From assembly GCF_003263515.1 (NCBI RefSeq), contig NZ_JYDE01000005.1, positions 1 to 61,386 of the forward strand: a stretch of DNA of 61,386 nt, written 5' to 3'. Numbering within the stretch: position 1 is the stretch's first letter; each line of letters begins with the position of its first letter. The notes beneath the pieces were generated by a model. The model ran no database searches and had not been told where the DNA came from. It worked only from the letters and a program-made list of their open reading frames with translations. A program made the position numbers and the translations under genes. Source of the stretch: Rahnella inusitata (GTDB taxonomy: Bacteria; Pseudomonadota; Gammaproteobacteria; Enterobacterales; Enterobacteriaceae). Positions 1-8,688 of the stretch are shown piece by piece.

Positions 1-116
1 GATGGTGAGATGGTGAGATTTTACAGTAGCATTCTTGCTTGTATACCCAATTGTTCATTTCTGCTTTTCTGGTTAGACATTACCAACCCATTAAAATCTC
101 AGCCCCCTGAGATTCA

Positions 117-505
117 AAAATCATGAAATCATAGAATCCCATAATTCAGTGAATGTTAAAATTCCGACCGGTATGATTACAAGCTTCTTGTGAGATAGGA
201 AATTACTCACTGTCGCCAATTAAGGGCAATCTATTACGGATTCCATAATCTTAGAATCTTTAAATCCTGCAATCACAGAATATACATTTACCCCCTTTAC
301 TTCAGACCATGCACTTTAACTGTGACGTCGGGAAAGGAATCACAGAATCCCCTAATCATAGGATTTTGTAATTCAGTAATCCTTAAATATTGAAATCCTC
401 CGATGCAAACCTTATAGTAGCAACTCAATCCTATGATTCATGGATTTTAAAATCTCAGAATCCTATGATTACAAACTTTTTGAATCCTAAAATCTCAGAG
501 TTTTG
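117..505. repeat. AT-rich degenerate repeats upstream of parA, putative centromere (parS-like)
   Basis: About 390 bases directly upstream of parA are filled with short repeats related to AATCNTAGAATCC and its inverted form AATCCTATGATT (for example at 127-139, 240-275, 337-375 and 423-475), often about 11 bases apart, so about one helical turn. No convincing ORF is present. In type Ib partition loci the centromere lies just upstream of parA and consists of short repeats bound by the ribbon-helix-helix protein. The position and phasing fit that role; the assignment is inference. Confidence 0.6.
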
Positions 506-546
506 GGATGCAAGTAATTCACCGAACGCTTCATCAAGAGGGTGTT

Positions 547-1173
547 ATGGCAGCGAAAATTATTTCCTTCCTCAACGGGAAGGGCGGGGTAGGGAAGACC
601 ACGACGTCCATTAACATTGCTACCTGTCTTGCAAGACAAGGTCACAAGGTCGTGATGGTCGATACCGACCCACAAGGAAGTATCAGTAACTGGTACGACG
701 ATAGCAAATGTCAGTTCGACCTGGCTGAAGCCGCCTCTGAAAAAGAAGTCTACACCGTACGTAAGCAACTGAAAGAATATGATTACGTGGTAATTGATGG
801 AGCTGCTGCAATTTCAGCAATTTCTTCGGCCGCTGTTATGGTCAGTGATTTGGTACTGATACCAGTGACACCGTCACCTTTAGATTTTGCAGCCTGTGGC
901 GCTATTCTTGCCGTCGTCGAGGCACGCGAAAACTTGCAGCCGGTGATTGCGCGTTTCCTGATCACTAAAAAGGTCGCATCCGCTAAGATGCTGGAAGTCC
1001 TCAAAGCCTCGATTGCTGATACAGGCGTTCCTGCATTGCGTACCGGCACTACTCAGCGCCAGGTTTACATACGTACAATGATGGACGGCGGCACTGTTTT
1101 CGATACAACGGATGGTAACGCGAAGGGCGAGATTGAAATCATGACAAAAGAAATTACGGAGTTGTTGAAATGA
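547..1173 (+). CDS. parA: ParA-family (type Ib, ParF-like) plasmid partition ATPase
   Basis: Deviant Walker-A ATPase of the ParA/MinD superfamily that segregates plasmid copies over the nucleoid. The N-terminus carries the signature-lysine P-loop [11 protein letters not shown] (about residues 11-21), followed by the VDTDPQGS switch motif. At 208 residues it has no N-terminal helix-turn-helix, which marks type Ib (ParF-like) rather than the longer type Ia proteins. The ATG at 547 is preferred over the upstream in-frame start at 508 because AAGAGGG lies at 536-542 and the protein then begins directly with the beta strand before the P-loop. Its stop overlaps the start of the next gene by ATGA, so the pair is translationally coupled. 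Confidence 0.93.
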   Translation: MAAKIISFLNGKGGVGKTTTSINIATCLARQGHKVVMVDTDPQGSISNWYDDSKCQFDLAEAASEKEVYTVRKQLKEYDYVVIDGAAAISAISSAAVMVSDLVLIPVTPSPLDFAACGAILAVVEARENLQPVIARFLITKKVASAKMLEVLKASIADTGVPALRTGTTQRQVYIRTMMDGGTVFDTTDGNAKGEIEIMTKEITELLK

Positions 1174-1379
1174 AAATGAAACTTGGCCAGCACAGACAAC
1201 TGACTACAGCACTGGACGCTGTAGCTAAGCCACCAGCTTCAGTTAAAAAATTGCAGACCAACATTGACGAAGAGTTGCACCGCCGCTTCAAAACCAGCTG
1301 CTTCCTGCAGGATCGCGAGATGAAAGACGTATTGACGGAGTTGATCCAGGGCTGGCTTATCAATAACGAACGCTCGTGA
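1170..1379 (+). CDS. parB: Small ribbon-helix-helix partition protein (ParG-like ParB)
   Basis: A 69-residue basic protein overlapping the parA stop by four bases. The disordered, charged N-terminal part (about residues 1-27) is followed by a beta strand ([16 protein letters not shown]) and two helices ending in LTELIQGWL, the pattern of MetJ/Arc-type ribbon-helix-helix dimers such as ParG. In type Ib loci this protein binds the centromere repeats and represses the parAB promoter, and its flexible tail stimulates the ATPase. Size, fold pattern and coupling to a type Ib ParA support the call; it is not homologous to large ParB/Spo0J proteins. Confidence 0.85.
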   Translation: MKMKLGQHRQLTTALDAVAKPPASVKKLQTNIDEELHRRFKTSCFLQDREMKDVLTELIQGWLINNERS

Positions 1380-1399
1380 GTCACTGATCTTGCGCCGGA

Positions 1400-1423
1400 A
1401 CGGGTCAAAGCAGGCCCGTTTCT
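1400..1423 (+). terminator. Weak hairpin after parAB, possible terminator
   Basis: ACGGG (1400-1404) and CCCGT (1415-1419) form a 5-bp stem with a 10-base loop, followed by a short T-rich stretch. It lies 20 bases after the parB-like stop, where a terminator would be expected, but the stem is short. Confidence 0.3.
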
Positions 1424-1687
1424 GGCAAATACCGCACTAACCCTCTGCAAGATAACAAATTTCTACTCTTTGATATTTTCCTGAACACCCTCCCAGCATT
1501 AAAGAAGATCCCAAGATCAAATAATGTTTTGTTTCTTTTTAAAGTTTAGATCTTTCTCTTTAAGGGCTGTTTTTCACTTTATATATTAATAAGTTACACG
1601 TGCAATTGTGGAGAGGTTTCCTGTCTGGGGTGGAGATAATTCCTGTTGGATGTGGATCCTTTTCATGATCAATGTAGAGCTTTTTCC

Positions 1688-1696
1688 TGTGGATAA
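1688..1696 (-). promoter_or_regulatory. DnaA box in the origin
   Basis: TGTGGATAA is the exact complement of the consensus DnaA box TTATCCACA. It lies directly after the group of 22-bp-spaced iterons, where a host DnaA loading site would be expected in an iteron plasmid. Confidence 0.65.
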
Positions 1697-1738
1697 AGTC
1701 TTTATGGATCAGGAGATTATCGACGTGGAGAGATTTCC

Positions 1739-1747
1739 TGTGGATAT
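1739..1747 (-). promoter_or_regulatory. Second, near-consensus DnaA box
   Basis: TGTGGATAT differs from the DnaA box complement by one base. It overlaps the 3' end of the iteron at 1725 and lies 51 bp from the perfect box, suggesting a DnaA cluster at the left edge of the origin. Confidence 0.4.
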
Positions 1748-1877
1748 CCTGCCTCATCCGATGCTCCTACGCCTATTCTAGCCAATTCTTCGCTAACTTA
1801 CCGTCAGAAAACAGTTTTTCTACAAGGTGGAGGGATTTCCTGATCTCTTATTTTATCCATATGTGGAAGAATTTCCT

Positions 1878-1890
1878 GTGACAGCGTCAC
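1878..1890. repeat. GTGACAGCGTCAC interrupted palindrome (copy 1)
   Basis: Five-base arms GTGAC/GTCAC around a three-base spacer. A near-identical element lies at 2096-2108. Both sit between iterons in the origin; possible binding site of an accessory protein. Function unknown. Confidence 0.4.
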
Positions 1891-2095
1891 GTGATGCCCT
1901 AACTGTCACTTTTGGATCGTGAACCCACTAGATCTGGCAAACCAGCTTCACTTTATTCACAGTAAAAGAGCATATGTGGAGAGATTATCTGATCCCTGAT
2001 TCCTCTTATGTGGAAGAATTATCTGATCATCTTACGTGACAAAGAGAAGTGAATAAGTCACTTAATCACGTTAAATCAATTAGTTAATATAACAG

Positions 2096-2108
2096 GTGAC
2101 AGTGTCAC
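2096..2108. repeat. GTGACAGTGTCAC interrupted palindrome (copy 2)
   Basis: Same arms as the element at 1878-1890, differing by one base in the spacer, and 218 bp away from it within the origin. Two copies of a 13-bp palindrome make chance somewhat less likely. Confidence 0.4.
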
Positions 2109-2764
2109 ATACTTATATGTGGAAACATTACCTGATCTCGTAACAATAATGATGCTCGTAAATTTGATCGGATAAATGATTTCTCACCCACAGGTGGAAA
2201 GATTTCCTGATCCCTTGGCAGACTATACGTGGAGACATTTTCTGTGATCCCCCCTGAACACTTATGTGGAGAGATTTCCTGATCTCGCGATCGCCTTATG
2301 CTACATGTGGAAAGATTATCTGATCCCTCTGGGAGACATATGTGGAGATTTTTCCTGATGATCGTCCGGGGCAGGGCACTTTTGCCGCTTCTGAAGAAGT
2401 GAGAAGTTGATCACAAACCGATTACGTATGATTAATAGACATTCTCGCGACTCATGTGGAGTGATTTTCTGTAGTCCGGAATGAATTCTGGCTTTTCATG
2501 TTCCTCAATAATCGCGATCTTCCAAAATGATCTTCCACGGCATATGTGGAGTGATTTCCTGTAAAAAGTGTGATGATCCAAGATGTTAAAAAAAGGATCC
2601 TTTGTGGTTCTGAAATCAATATGTGGAGGTTTTTCCTGATCTGTCTTTTTCGATCCTTACTTAAGCAATTGAAGTATAAGGAATAAATAACACCTGTTTT
2701 TACTTTACGTTAGTATTTTTTATGTGGAATAATTTACCTACTTTCCACCTATGGATCCTGCTAC

Positions 2765-3751
2765 ATGGAACTGAATAAACTGACCGTAGTTCAGGGGAAC
2801 GATCTTCTGGAAGGCGCTTACAGCGTCACTCTGGATGAAATGCGCCTGCTGAACCTGGCTCTGGCACAAATTGATAGCAGGAAACCGCAACCGGACACGT
2901 TGTACCGTCTTTTTCCTCAGGATTATCAGCGTATCTACGGGGTAAACCCGACCAGCAGCCACCGGCAGCTGCGCGAAGCGGCGGAAAGCCTGATGAAAAA
3001 ACCGGTGACGATCTATAAACCGGACGTCAAAACCGGCAAGGTGCGTACCGTGCAATTGTCCTGGTTCTCGCGTCTGGAATACGTCAGCAGTGACGATCAC
3101 AGCGCGGTGGTACTGAGGTTTGGGCAGGATGTTGCGCCGTATCTCTATGAACTCAAAGAATCTTTTACTAAGCTGAATTTTGCCAACATTGCAAAACTCG
3201 ATACACCGTTCTCCGTTCGTCTGTATGGCTGGCTAATCAAAGCCAAGAACCTCTATGGGCGCCGCAGCGGTAAAGCCATTGAAGTGACCCTGGATCTGAA
3301 CTGGATGCGCGAGAAGGCCGGTTTGGCGGGCAAATACGAGGACTATCGTGACTTCCGCCAAAAGCTGCTGGAGCCAACGATTAACCGGATCAATGCCAAT
3401 ACGGATATCTCCGTAGTCTGGGAGCCGGTGAAGCAGGGCAGAACGGTCATGTCCATCAAGTTCGCCTACGTGGATGAATCCACGCCAGAGGCCAGCAAAC
3501 CACTGCGTCCGCGTTTACCACGTCGTCCGCGTGCTGTGGCAGGCTCTGCGCTGGAAGGTGAATGGGCGCGACGCTGTATCGGTATCTTTGAAGAGTATCG
3601 CGATAAATTAAGTGCTTACGATGTGGATGAGAAAGCGACATTGCCGGATCTGCGCAAGCTTGCGGGCTGGTACAAGATGATTGGCGAGAAGAACAAACAA
3701 AAAGAGATCCTCTCGGAAGTCAGCGCCCGTAGCAAGAAAACTGCCGCCTAA
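2765..3751 (+). CDS. repA: Replication initiator protein RepA (RepFIB-like, Rep_3 family)
   Basis: 328-residue plasmid initiator that binds the upstream iterons and recruits host DnaA/DnaB. The N-terminal part shows the Rep_3 winged-helix pattern (NDLLEGAYSVTLDEMRLLNLAL near the start, then the YLYELKESFTKLNFANIAKL and SVRLYGWLIKAKN segments around residues 125-165), matching RepFIB/RepB-type initiators. A second winged helix with the DFRQKLLEPTINRIN segment follows, then a basic proline-rich linker (PLRPRLPRRPRA) and a charged C-terminal tail. It follows the iteron array directly and is followed by a clean terminator. The ATG at 2765 has only a weak ribosome site, in keeping with low initiator expression. 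Confidence 0.92.
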   Translation: MELNKLTVVQGNDLLEGAYSVTLDEMRLLNLALAQIDSRKPQPDTLYRLFPQDYQRIYGVNPTSSHRQLREAAESLMKKPVTIYKPDVKTGKVRTVQLSWFSRLEYVSSDDHSAVVLRFGQDVAPYLYELKESFTKLNFANIAKLDTPFSVRLYGWLIKAKNLYGRRSGKAIEVTLDLNWMREKAGLAGKYEDYRDFRQKLLEPTINRINANTDISVVWEPVKQGRTVMSIKFAYVDESTPEASKPLRPRLPRRPRAVAGSALEGEWARRCIGIFEEYRDKLSAYDVDEKATLPDLRKLAGWYKMIGEKNKQKEILSEVSARSKKTAA

Positions 3752-3778
3752 CCGCCGCACTGTTGTATCAGTCATCAC

Positions 3779-3808
3779 GCGTATCTGTCACAAGATACGC
3801 CGTTTTTT
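3779..3808 (+). terminator. Rho-independent terminator of repA
   Basis: Perfect 8-bp stem GCGTATCT (3779-3786) / AGATACGC (3793-3800) with loop GTCACA, followed by CG and six Ts. It starts 28 bases after the repA stop. Confidence 0.85.
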
Positions 3809-4059
3809 ATAGCCCGCGATCCCAAGGTCTTCGCTGGTCTTTCTTTTAGGATCAGCTTCTTCGCGGGGCTAAAGAGTTAGTAAGTACTTACTGGGTGTGA
3901 TCAGGAAAAGTTTCCACATAACCGTTTTGGCGACTTTTACAGCAAGCTCTTTAAAAGCTATAAGCCATAATTTTTCGTTGTTAGACAAGGACAAACCCCA
4001 ACCTTACTCTTCGTCATGTTTTGTAAACTGCATGCACACTTATTGAAGAGGGATGTCTT
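3809..4059. other. Spacer between repA and the ABC operon
   Basis: No gene is seen. The stretch contains an inverted iteron copy (3898-3920) and must hold the promoter of the following ABC operon. TAAGTACTTA near 3881-3890 is a short palindrome of unknown role. Confidence 0.5.
3898..3920 (-). repeat. Single inverted iteron copy downstream of repA
   Basis: The reverse complement begins TATGTGGAAACTTTTCCTGA, clearly the origin iteron (GTGGA, TTTCCTGATC). It lies about 150 bp after the repA stop, on the opposite strand from all the upstream copies. RepFIB-type replicons are known to have iterons flanking rep on both sides; a role in copy control is inference. Confidence 0.75.
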
Positions 4060-5730
4060 TTGGCTACAGTACCGAATTCTTTCAAAATCGCATTACTGGC
4101 CAGCGCCGTAATGTTTTCTTCTTTTGGATTTGCTGATGACGTGCTCAAAGAAGGCATCACGCCAGCTACCGATGCGAGTCAGGTACCTGCTTCGGCAAAA
4201 CTGCGCACCGACACCGTGATCGCAGGGATCTCCGAACCGCAGGGGATTTTCAACCCGTACTTCTTCGTAAACGGGTGGGATGAGAACGTCACTAACGTAA
4301 TCTTCGCACGCCTGGTCGACTGGGACAGTCAGGGCAAGCTGGTTCCCGGTCTGGCTGAAAGCTGGACGGTGAGCCCGGACGGTAAAACCTACACGATAAA
4401 GCTGCGCCCGAATCTGAAATTCAGTGACGGTTCACCGCTGACGGCAGAGGATGTCGCATTCACCCTGACCGTGTTGTATGACCCGAAATACGATGGCGAC
4501 ACAGACATCACGCTGGCACACATCGCAGGCGGTGATGACTATAAGCAAGGCAAAGCCGACAGCGTCAGCGGGCTGAAAGTGGTGGATCCGCTGACCCTCC
4601 AGGTGACGACTACCCAGCCGGGCGCGACCACGCTGCAAAAGATCGGCGGCCCGGTGCTGTCGAAAGCGTATTACGGTAAAGGCTATCAGCGTGGAAATCT
4701 CGATTATCTGCGCACGCTGCATGGCAAACCGCTCGGTAACGGCCCGTATGTCTATGACAAATACATTCCGGGGCAGGAGATCCGTTTCCACGCCAATACC
4801 AATTATTACCGTGGTGTCCCGCCAACCCCGCGTTTCATCTACCGCGTCACCAATCCATCGACCAACTTCCAGTTATTCCAGACCGGTGATACCGATTACG
4901 ATGCGTTCACTTCCCGTCCGGATGATATCGAACAGCTGAAATTACTCGGCTTTGCCAACATCAACCTGTATGGATCCAGCGATTACAGCAAGATTGAATT
5001 CAACCTTAAACGTCCGGCGTTGCAGGATGCGAAAGTGCGTCAGGCACTGATCTACGGGCTGGATCGTCAAAAACTGATCGACGTGGTTTATCAGGGCTAC
5101 GGTACTGTAGCCATCGAGCCAATCTCGCCGATCTCCTGGGCTTACAACACGGAAGGCGTGAATCCGTATAAATTCGATCCGGCGCAGGCGAAGAAATTGC
5201 TCGATGAAGCGGGCTGGAAAACCGGCAGCGACGGCATCCGTGTAAAAGACGGAAAACGTCTGGAACTGACGCTGTTAGTAAGCAAAAAAGTGCTGAACGA
5301 TGCGCTGATCCCGATCGCTAAAGAGGATTATCAGAAAATTGGCGTGCTGCTGAAACCTCAGGTGGTGGACTTCAATGCGCTGATGTCGCAGCGCAAGGCC
5401 GGTAATTACGATCTTGCGTCCTTCAGCACCAGTACGCTGAACGATCCGCACGATGGCGTATGGGACTTCTACAGCACCGAGGCCGCCGTTCAGGGCTATC
5501 ACAATGCCGAAGTGGATAAGCTCATCAACGAGGGTAATGCCACGCTGGATATCGAAAAACGTAAGCCAATTTATCATGAACTCTATAAGGTGCTGGCTAA
5601 CGATCCCCCGGTCATCTTGCTCGGTAACCGTAAGATTCTGTCGGCCAGCAGCGCCCGCGTGACCGGCTTCAAACCGGACATCTATAACGGTCTGACCGGC
5701 AGCCTGCCGGATGTCAAAATCGTCAAATAA
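4060..5730 (+). CDS. Periplasmic substrate-binding protein of a peptide/nickel-type ABC transporter (SBP family 5)
   Basis: 556-residue extracytoplasmic solute-binding protein of the DppA/OppA/NikA family. A Sec signal peptide covers about residues 1-25 (ending SFGFA before DDVLKEG). The mature protein shows family-5 landmarks: LVPGLAESWTVSPDGKTYTIKLRPNLKFSDGSPL is the classic segment near residues 96-128, and DAKVRQALIYGLDR lies around residue 330. The start is TTG at 4060, with AAGAGGGA at 4046-4053; no in-frame ATG precedes the signal peptide core. First gene of a five-gene operon; ligand not predictable (peptide, opine or metal chelate). Confidence 0.88.
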   Translation: MATVPNSFKIALLASAVMFSSFGFADDVLKEGITPATDASQVPASAKLRTDTVIAGISEPQGIFNPYFFVNGWDENVTNVIFARLVDWDSQGKLVPGLAESWTVSPDGKTYTIKLRPNLKFSDGSPLTAEDVAFTLTVLYDPKYDGDTDITLAHIAGGDDYKQGKADSVSGLKVVDPLTLQVTTTQPGATTLQKIGGPVLSKAYYGKGYQRGNLDYLRTLHGKPLGNGPYVYDKYIPGQEIRFHANTNYYRGVPPTPRFIYRVTNPSTNFQLFQTGDTDYDAFTSRPDDIEQLKLLGFANINLYGSSDYSKIEFNLKRPALQDAKVRQALIYGLDRQKLIDVVYQGYGTVAIEPISPISWAYNTEGVNPYKFDPAQAKKLLDEAGWKTGSDGIRVKDGKRLELTLLVSKKVLNDALIPIAKEDYQKIGVLLKPQVVDFNALMSQRKAGNYDLASFSTSTLNDPHDGVWDFYSTEAAVQGYHNAEVDKLINEGNATLDIEKRKPIYHELYKVLANDPPVILLGNRKILSASSARVTGFKPDIYNGLTGSLPDVKIVK

Positions 5731-5743
5731 TCAAAATCACGTT

Positions 5744-5765
5744 GCTGCCGGTCTTGACCGGCAGC
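5744..5765 (+). promoter_or_regulatory. Intercistronic hairpin between binding protein and permease
   Basis: GCTGCCGGT (5744-5752) and ACCGGCAGC (5757-5765) form a perfect 9-bp stem with a CTTG loop. It has no T-tract, so it looks like an RNA-stabilising or partially attenuating hairpin. Such elements commonly allow higher expression of the binding protein than of the membrane subunits. Confidence 0.6.
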
Positions 5766-5780
5766 TTCAATGAGAAAGTC

Positions 5781-6740
5781 ATGAGAAATTTCATTCTGCG
5801 TCGTTTGCTTCAAACCATTCCGATGTTGTTCCTCGCTTCATTGCTCATCTTCATGCTGTTTGCCAAAACGCCGGGCGATTTCATCGACGGAAACATCACC
5901 CTTACGGCACAACGCGCTGCCGAGCTGAAAGCGTTATACGGCCTCGATCAGCCGTTAATCAGCCGCTATCTGCACTGGCTGGGGAATCTGTTACAGGGCG
6001 ATCTCGGGTTCTCGCTGCAATATCAGATCCCCGTCAGCCAGCTTTTGAACCAGTACATCTGGAACTCCTTCCTGCTGGCGACTATCGCGATGGTGCTCTA
6101 CTGGGGGATCGCGCTGGCAGTGGGCATTGTCTCGGCGATGAAACCCTATTCGCTGTTCGATCACGTGGTCAGCGTGGTGATTTTCGCCGCAATGTCCTTT
6201 CCGACATTTTTCCTCTGTCTGCTGCTGATCAAATGGTTTGCAGTGGATCTGCACTGGCTGCCGGTGGGCGGTATGACCAACACGGGTAGCGACGCCACAG
6301 GCTGGGCCTGGGTGATGCAGGTGGCGGCGCACCTGGTGCTCCCGGTGGTGGCGCTGGTGATGCTGCAGGCGGGCAGCCTGACACGCTATTTCCGCGCCAG
6401 TATGCTGGATGTCGTGCGTATGGACTTCATTCGCACCGCGCGCGCCAAAGGGCTGCGCGAACGCACGGTTATCTTGAAACATGCGCTGCGCAATGCGCTG
6501 CTGCCGATCATTACGCTGCTGGGATTCGAGCTGCCGGGGCTGTTTTCCGGTGCGCTTATCACTGAGAAAGTCTTTAACTGGCCGGGAGCGGGGCACATTC
6601 ATATCGATTCGCTGGCGGCGCGTGATTACCCGGTGCTGATGGGGTTCACGCTGTTTCTGGCGGTGTTAACTATTCTGGGCAACCTGATTGCCGATGTGCT
6701 TTACGCGTGGGCTGACCCGCGCATTCGTGTGAGGTCGTGA
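5781..6740 (+). CDS. ABC transporter permease, DppB/OppB type
   Basis: 319-residue inner-membrane subunit with about six transmembrane helices. It starts MRNFILRRLLQTIPMLF, the typical N-terminal helix of DppB-like permeases, and has the first-subunit pattern GLDQPLISRYLHWLGNLLQGDLGFS. The EAA-type coupling loop lies near RTARAKGLRERTVILKHALRNA (about residues 214-235), followed by EKVFNWPGAGHI. The ATG at 5781 fits the family; an upstream in-frame TTG at 5742 would place the intercistronic hairpin inside the gene. Its stop overlaps the next start. Confidence 0.9.
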   Translation: MRNFILRRLLQTIPMLFLASLLIFMLFAKTPGDFIDGNITLTAQRAAELKALYGLDQPLISRYLHWLGNLLQGDLGFSLQYQIPVSQLLNQYIWNSFLLATIAMVLYWGIALAVGIVSAMKPYSLFDHVVSVVIFAAMSFPTFFLCLLLIKWFAVDLHWLPVGGMTNTGSDATGWAWVMQVAAHLVLPVVALVMLQAGSLTRYFRASMLDVVRMDFIRTARAKGLRERTVILKHALRNALLPIITLLGFELPGLFSGALITEKVFNWPGAGHIHIDSLAARDYPVLMGFTLFLAVLTILGNLIADVLYAWADPRIRVRS

Positions 6741-7687
6741 TGTTCGGATCGTTATTTTCAACTAACCGCCGGCTGCGCGACGCACAAATCCCGGTGATGG
6801 CACAAGTGACACCGTCACCCTGGCAGCAGGCGTGGAAGGCACTGCGCGAGAACCGGCTGGCGATGTTTTGCCTGATCTTACTTGTGGTGATGGCGGTCTG
6901 GTGCGTAGTAGGCCCTTACTTTTCGCCCTGGCGGGAGGATGCCACCGATGCCCTGATGATTAATAAAGCACCGAATGCGCAACACTGGCTCGGCACAGAT
7001 TTTCTCGGGCGTGACGTTTACACCCGTCTGCTGCTGGCAGGGCGCATCTCGCTCATCATCGGGCTGTTGACGATGCTGCTTTCGGTGACACTTGGCTATC
7101 TGCTGGGTGCGGTATCGGGTTATCTCGGCGGCGTGGCCGATAAAATCATCATGCGGTTTGCCGATCTGGTGATGACGATCCCCAGTTTGCCACTGCTGAT
7201 TGTCATGGGTGCGATGCTGTCGGAACTGGATTTCTCGCCGGATTCACGCGTCTACATGGTGATTGTCATGCTCAGCCTGCTGGAGTGGCCCAAGCTGGCG
7301 CGTCTGGTTCGCGGCCAGATCCTGTCACTGCGCGAGCGTGATTTTATGCTCGCGACGCAGGTGCTCGGTCTGTCATCGCGCCGTCGTTTGTTCGGCCATT
7401 TATTGCCGAATACGGTCCCGATTTTGGTGGTCATGGCCACGATGGCCGTTGCGAATGCCATCCTCAGCGAATCCGCACTCAGCTATCTCGGTCTGGGTGT
7501 GGTGCCGCCGACGCCGTCGTGGGGAAATATGATGGATGCCGCCAACAGCCTGATCGACTTCCAGCGCCGTCCGTGGTTGTGGATGCCACCGGGTATCGCG
7601 ATTTTCATCACCGTGATAGCCATAAACGTACTGGGCGATGGCCTGCGTGATGCGCTCGATCCCAAAATGAAACGGAGCAAAAAATGA
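6740..7687 (+). CDS. ABC transporter permease, DppC/OppC type
   Basis: 315-residue partner permease. A cytoplasmic N-terminal stretch is followed by a membrane helix (LAMFCLILLVVMAVW), the DppC-specific segment HWLGTDFLGRDVYTRLLLAGRISL (about residues 75-98), the EAA loop around FMLATQVLGLSSRRRLFGHLLPN, and the ESALSYLGLGVVPPTPSWG motif. The start is the ATG at 6740, overlapping the previous stop, with GAGG at 6731-6734. Forms the heterodimeric channel with the preceding gene. Confidence 0.9.
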   Translation: MFGSLFSTNRRLRDAQIPVMAQVTPSPWQQAWKALRENRLAMFCLILLVVMAVWCVVGPYFSPWREDATDALMINKAPNAQHWLGTDFLGRDVYTRLLLAGRISLIIGLLTMLLSVTLGYLLGAVSGYLGGVADKIIMRFADLVMTIPSLPLLIVMGAMLSELDFSPDSRVYMVIVMLSLLEWPKLARLVRGQILSLRERDFMLATQVLGLSSRRRLFGHLLPNTVPILVVMATMAVANAILSESALSYLGLGVVPPTPSWGNMMDAANSLIDFQRRPWLWMPPGIAIFITVIAINVLGDGLRDALDPKMKRSKK

Positions 7688-8688
7688 CTCAGCCATTGAT
7701 CCGTTTTAATCAGCTTTCTCTCTCTTTTTCCAGCGATCAGGGGCGCGTGCGTGCGGTGCAGGACGTTACGTTTGACGTTCAGGCCGGACAAACCGTCGGC
7801 ATTGTTGGCGAATCCGGCTGCGGCAAAAGCGTCACCGCCATGTCGCTGATGGGGCTGTTACCGCCTCAGGCGGCGCGTATCGACGGCGGCGAAATCTTAT
7901 TTCAGGGGCGTGATCTGCTTAAATTGCGTCCGTCGCAAATGGCCGATCTACGCGGCAATCAGCTGGCGATGATCTTTCAGGAACCGATGACGGCGCTAAA
8001 TCCGGTGCTGACGATTGGCGAACAGCTGGTCGAGCCTCTGATCCGCCACCGGGGTGAGTCACCGCGAACGGCGTGGGCGCTGGCGACGCAAATGATTACC
8101 GACGTCGGGCTGGCGCGCGCCGAAAGCCTGATGAAGAGTTACCCGCATCAGCTTTCCGGCGGCATGTTGCAGCGCATCATGATAGCGATGGCACTGAGCT
8201 GCAAACCGCAGCTGCTCATCGCCGACGAACCGACGACCGCGCTGGACGTCACCGTGCAGGCGCAGATCCTGCGTTTACTGCGCGAACAGGCACAGCGGCA
8301 TCATATGGCGCTGATGCTGATCACCCATGATTTAGGTGTGATTGCGCAAATGGCCGACCACGTGGTGGTGATGTACGCCGGTAAAATCGTTGAGCAGGGG
8401 GCGACTGCTGAGGTGCTGCGTAACCCGCTGCATCCGTACACACAGGGGCTGATAGCCTCCAGGCCGACGCCAGGCGAACGCCGCCGCCGGTTATATTCCA
8501 TCCCCGGTCAGGTGCCAGATTTGGCCGCCTTGCCGCCTTACTGCGCGTTCACCGATCGCTGTGACCGCGCGACAGAGCGTTGCCGTCAAGGCATTCCGCC
8601 GCTGGAAGGGCAGTCGCGACAGGCCGCGTGTTTTTACAGCGGACTGAGTCCGGCGAATGAAATGAAAAGCGGGGAGTTGCCGTCATGA
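7684..8688 (+). CDS. ABC transporter ATPase, DppD/OppD type
   Basis: 334-residue nucleotide-binding subunit. Walker A GESGCGKS lies near residue 40, the Q-loop (MIFQEPMTALNP) near 97, the ABC signature as the variant LSGGMLQR near 157, Walker B LLIADEPTTALD near 178 and the H-loop THD near 214. The oligopeptide/dipeptide C-terminal extension (PLHPYTQGL, then the cysteine-containing YCAFTDRCDRATERC, residues about 240-330) is present. Overlaps the previous gene by ATGA and the next by ATGA. Confidence 0.92.
   Translation: MTQPLIRFNQLSLSFSSDQGRVRAVQDVTFDVQAGQTVGIVGESGCGKSVTAMSLMGLLPPQAARIDGGEILFQGRDLLKLRPSQMADLRGNQLAMIFQEPMTALNPVLTIGEQLVEPLIRHRGESPRTAWALATQMITDVGLARAESLMKSYPHQLSGGMLQRIMIAMALSCKPQLLIADEPTTALDVTVQAQILRLLREQAQRHHMALMLITHDLGVIAQMADHVVVMYAGKIVEQGATAEVLRNPLHPYTQGLIASRPTPGERRRRLYSIPGQVPDLAALPPYCAFTDRCDRATERCRQGIPPLEGQSRQAACFYSGLSPANEMKSGELPS

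Larger units (their letters stand above)
1608..2744 (+). repeat. Iteron array of the replication origin (oriV)
   Basis: A 1.4-kb gene-free stretch between parB and repA contains about 18 same-strand copies of a 19-21-bp element close to ATGTGGAGAGATTTCCTGAT. The GTGG cores start at 1608, 1630, 1652, 1674 (degenerate), 1725, 1827, 1863, 1975, 2010, 2119, 2194, 2229, 2266, 2307, 2342, 2456, 2546, 2623 and 2724. The first four are exactly 22 bp apart; several later ones are 35-37 bp apart. Most end in GATC, so the region is rich in Dam sites (about 25-30 by eye). Rep_3 initiators bind such iterons to open the origin. The last copy lies 41 bp before the repA start and could mediate autorepression. 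Confidence 0.9.

Noticed and set aside
1560-1757. Small reverse-strand frame of 65 codons within the iterons
   Set aside because: It translates iteron repeats and lacks a ribosome site or any family pattern.
1608-2744. Repeated 20-bp elements as a CRISPR array
   Set aside because: Repeats are degenerate, spacers are of very unequal length and no cas gene is near; they are origin iterons.
5991-6602. Reverse-strand open frame of 203 codons in the DppB-like permease gene
   Set aside because: Antisense to conserved permease motifs; no homology seen.
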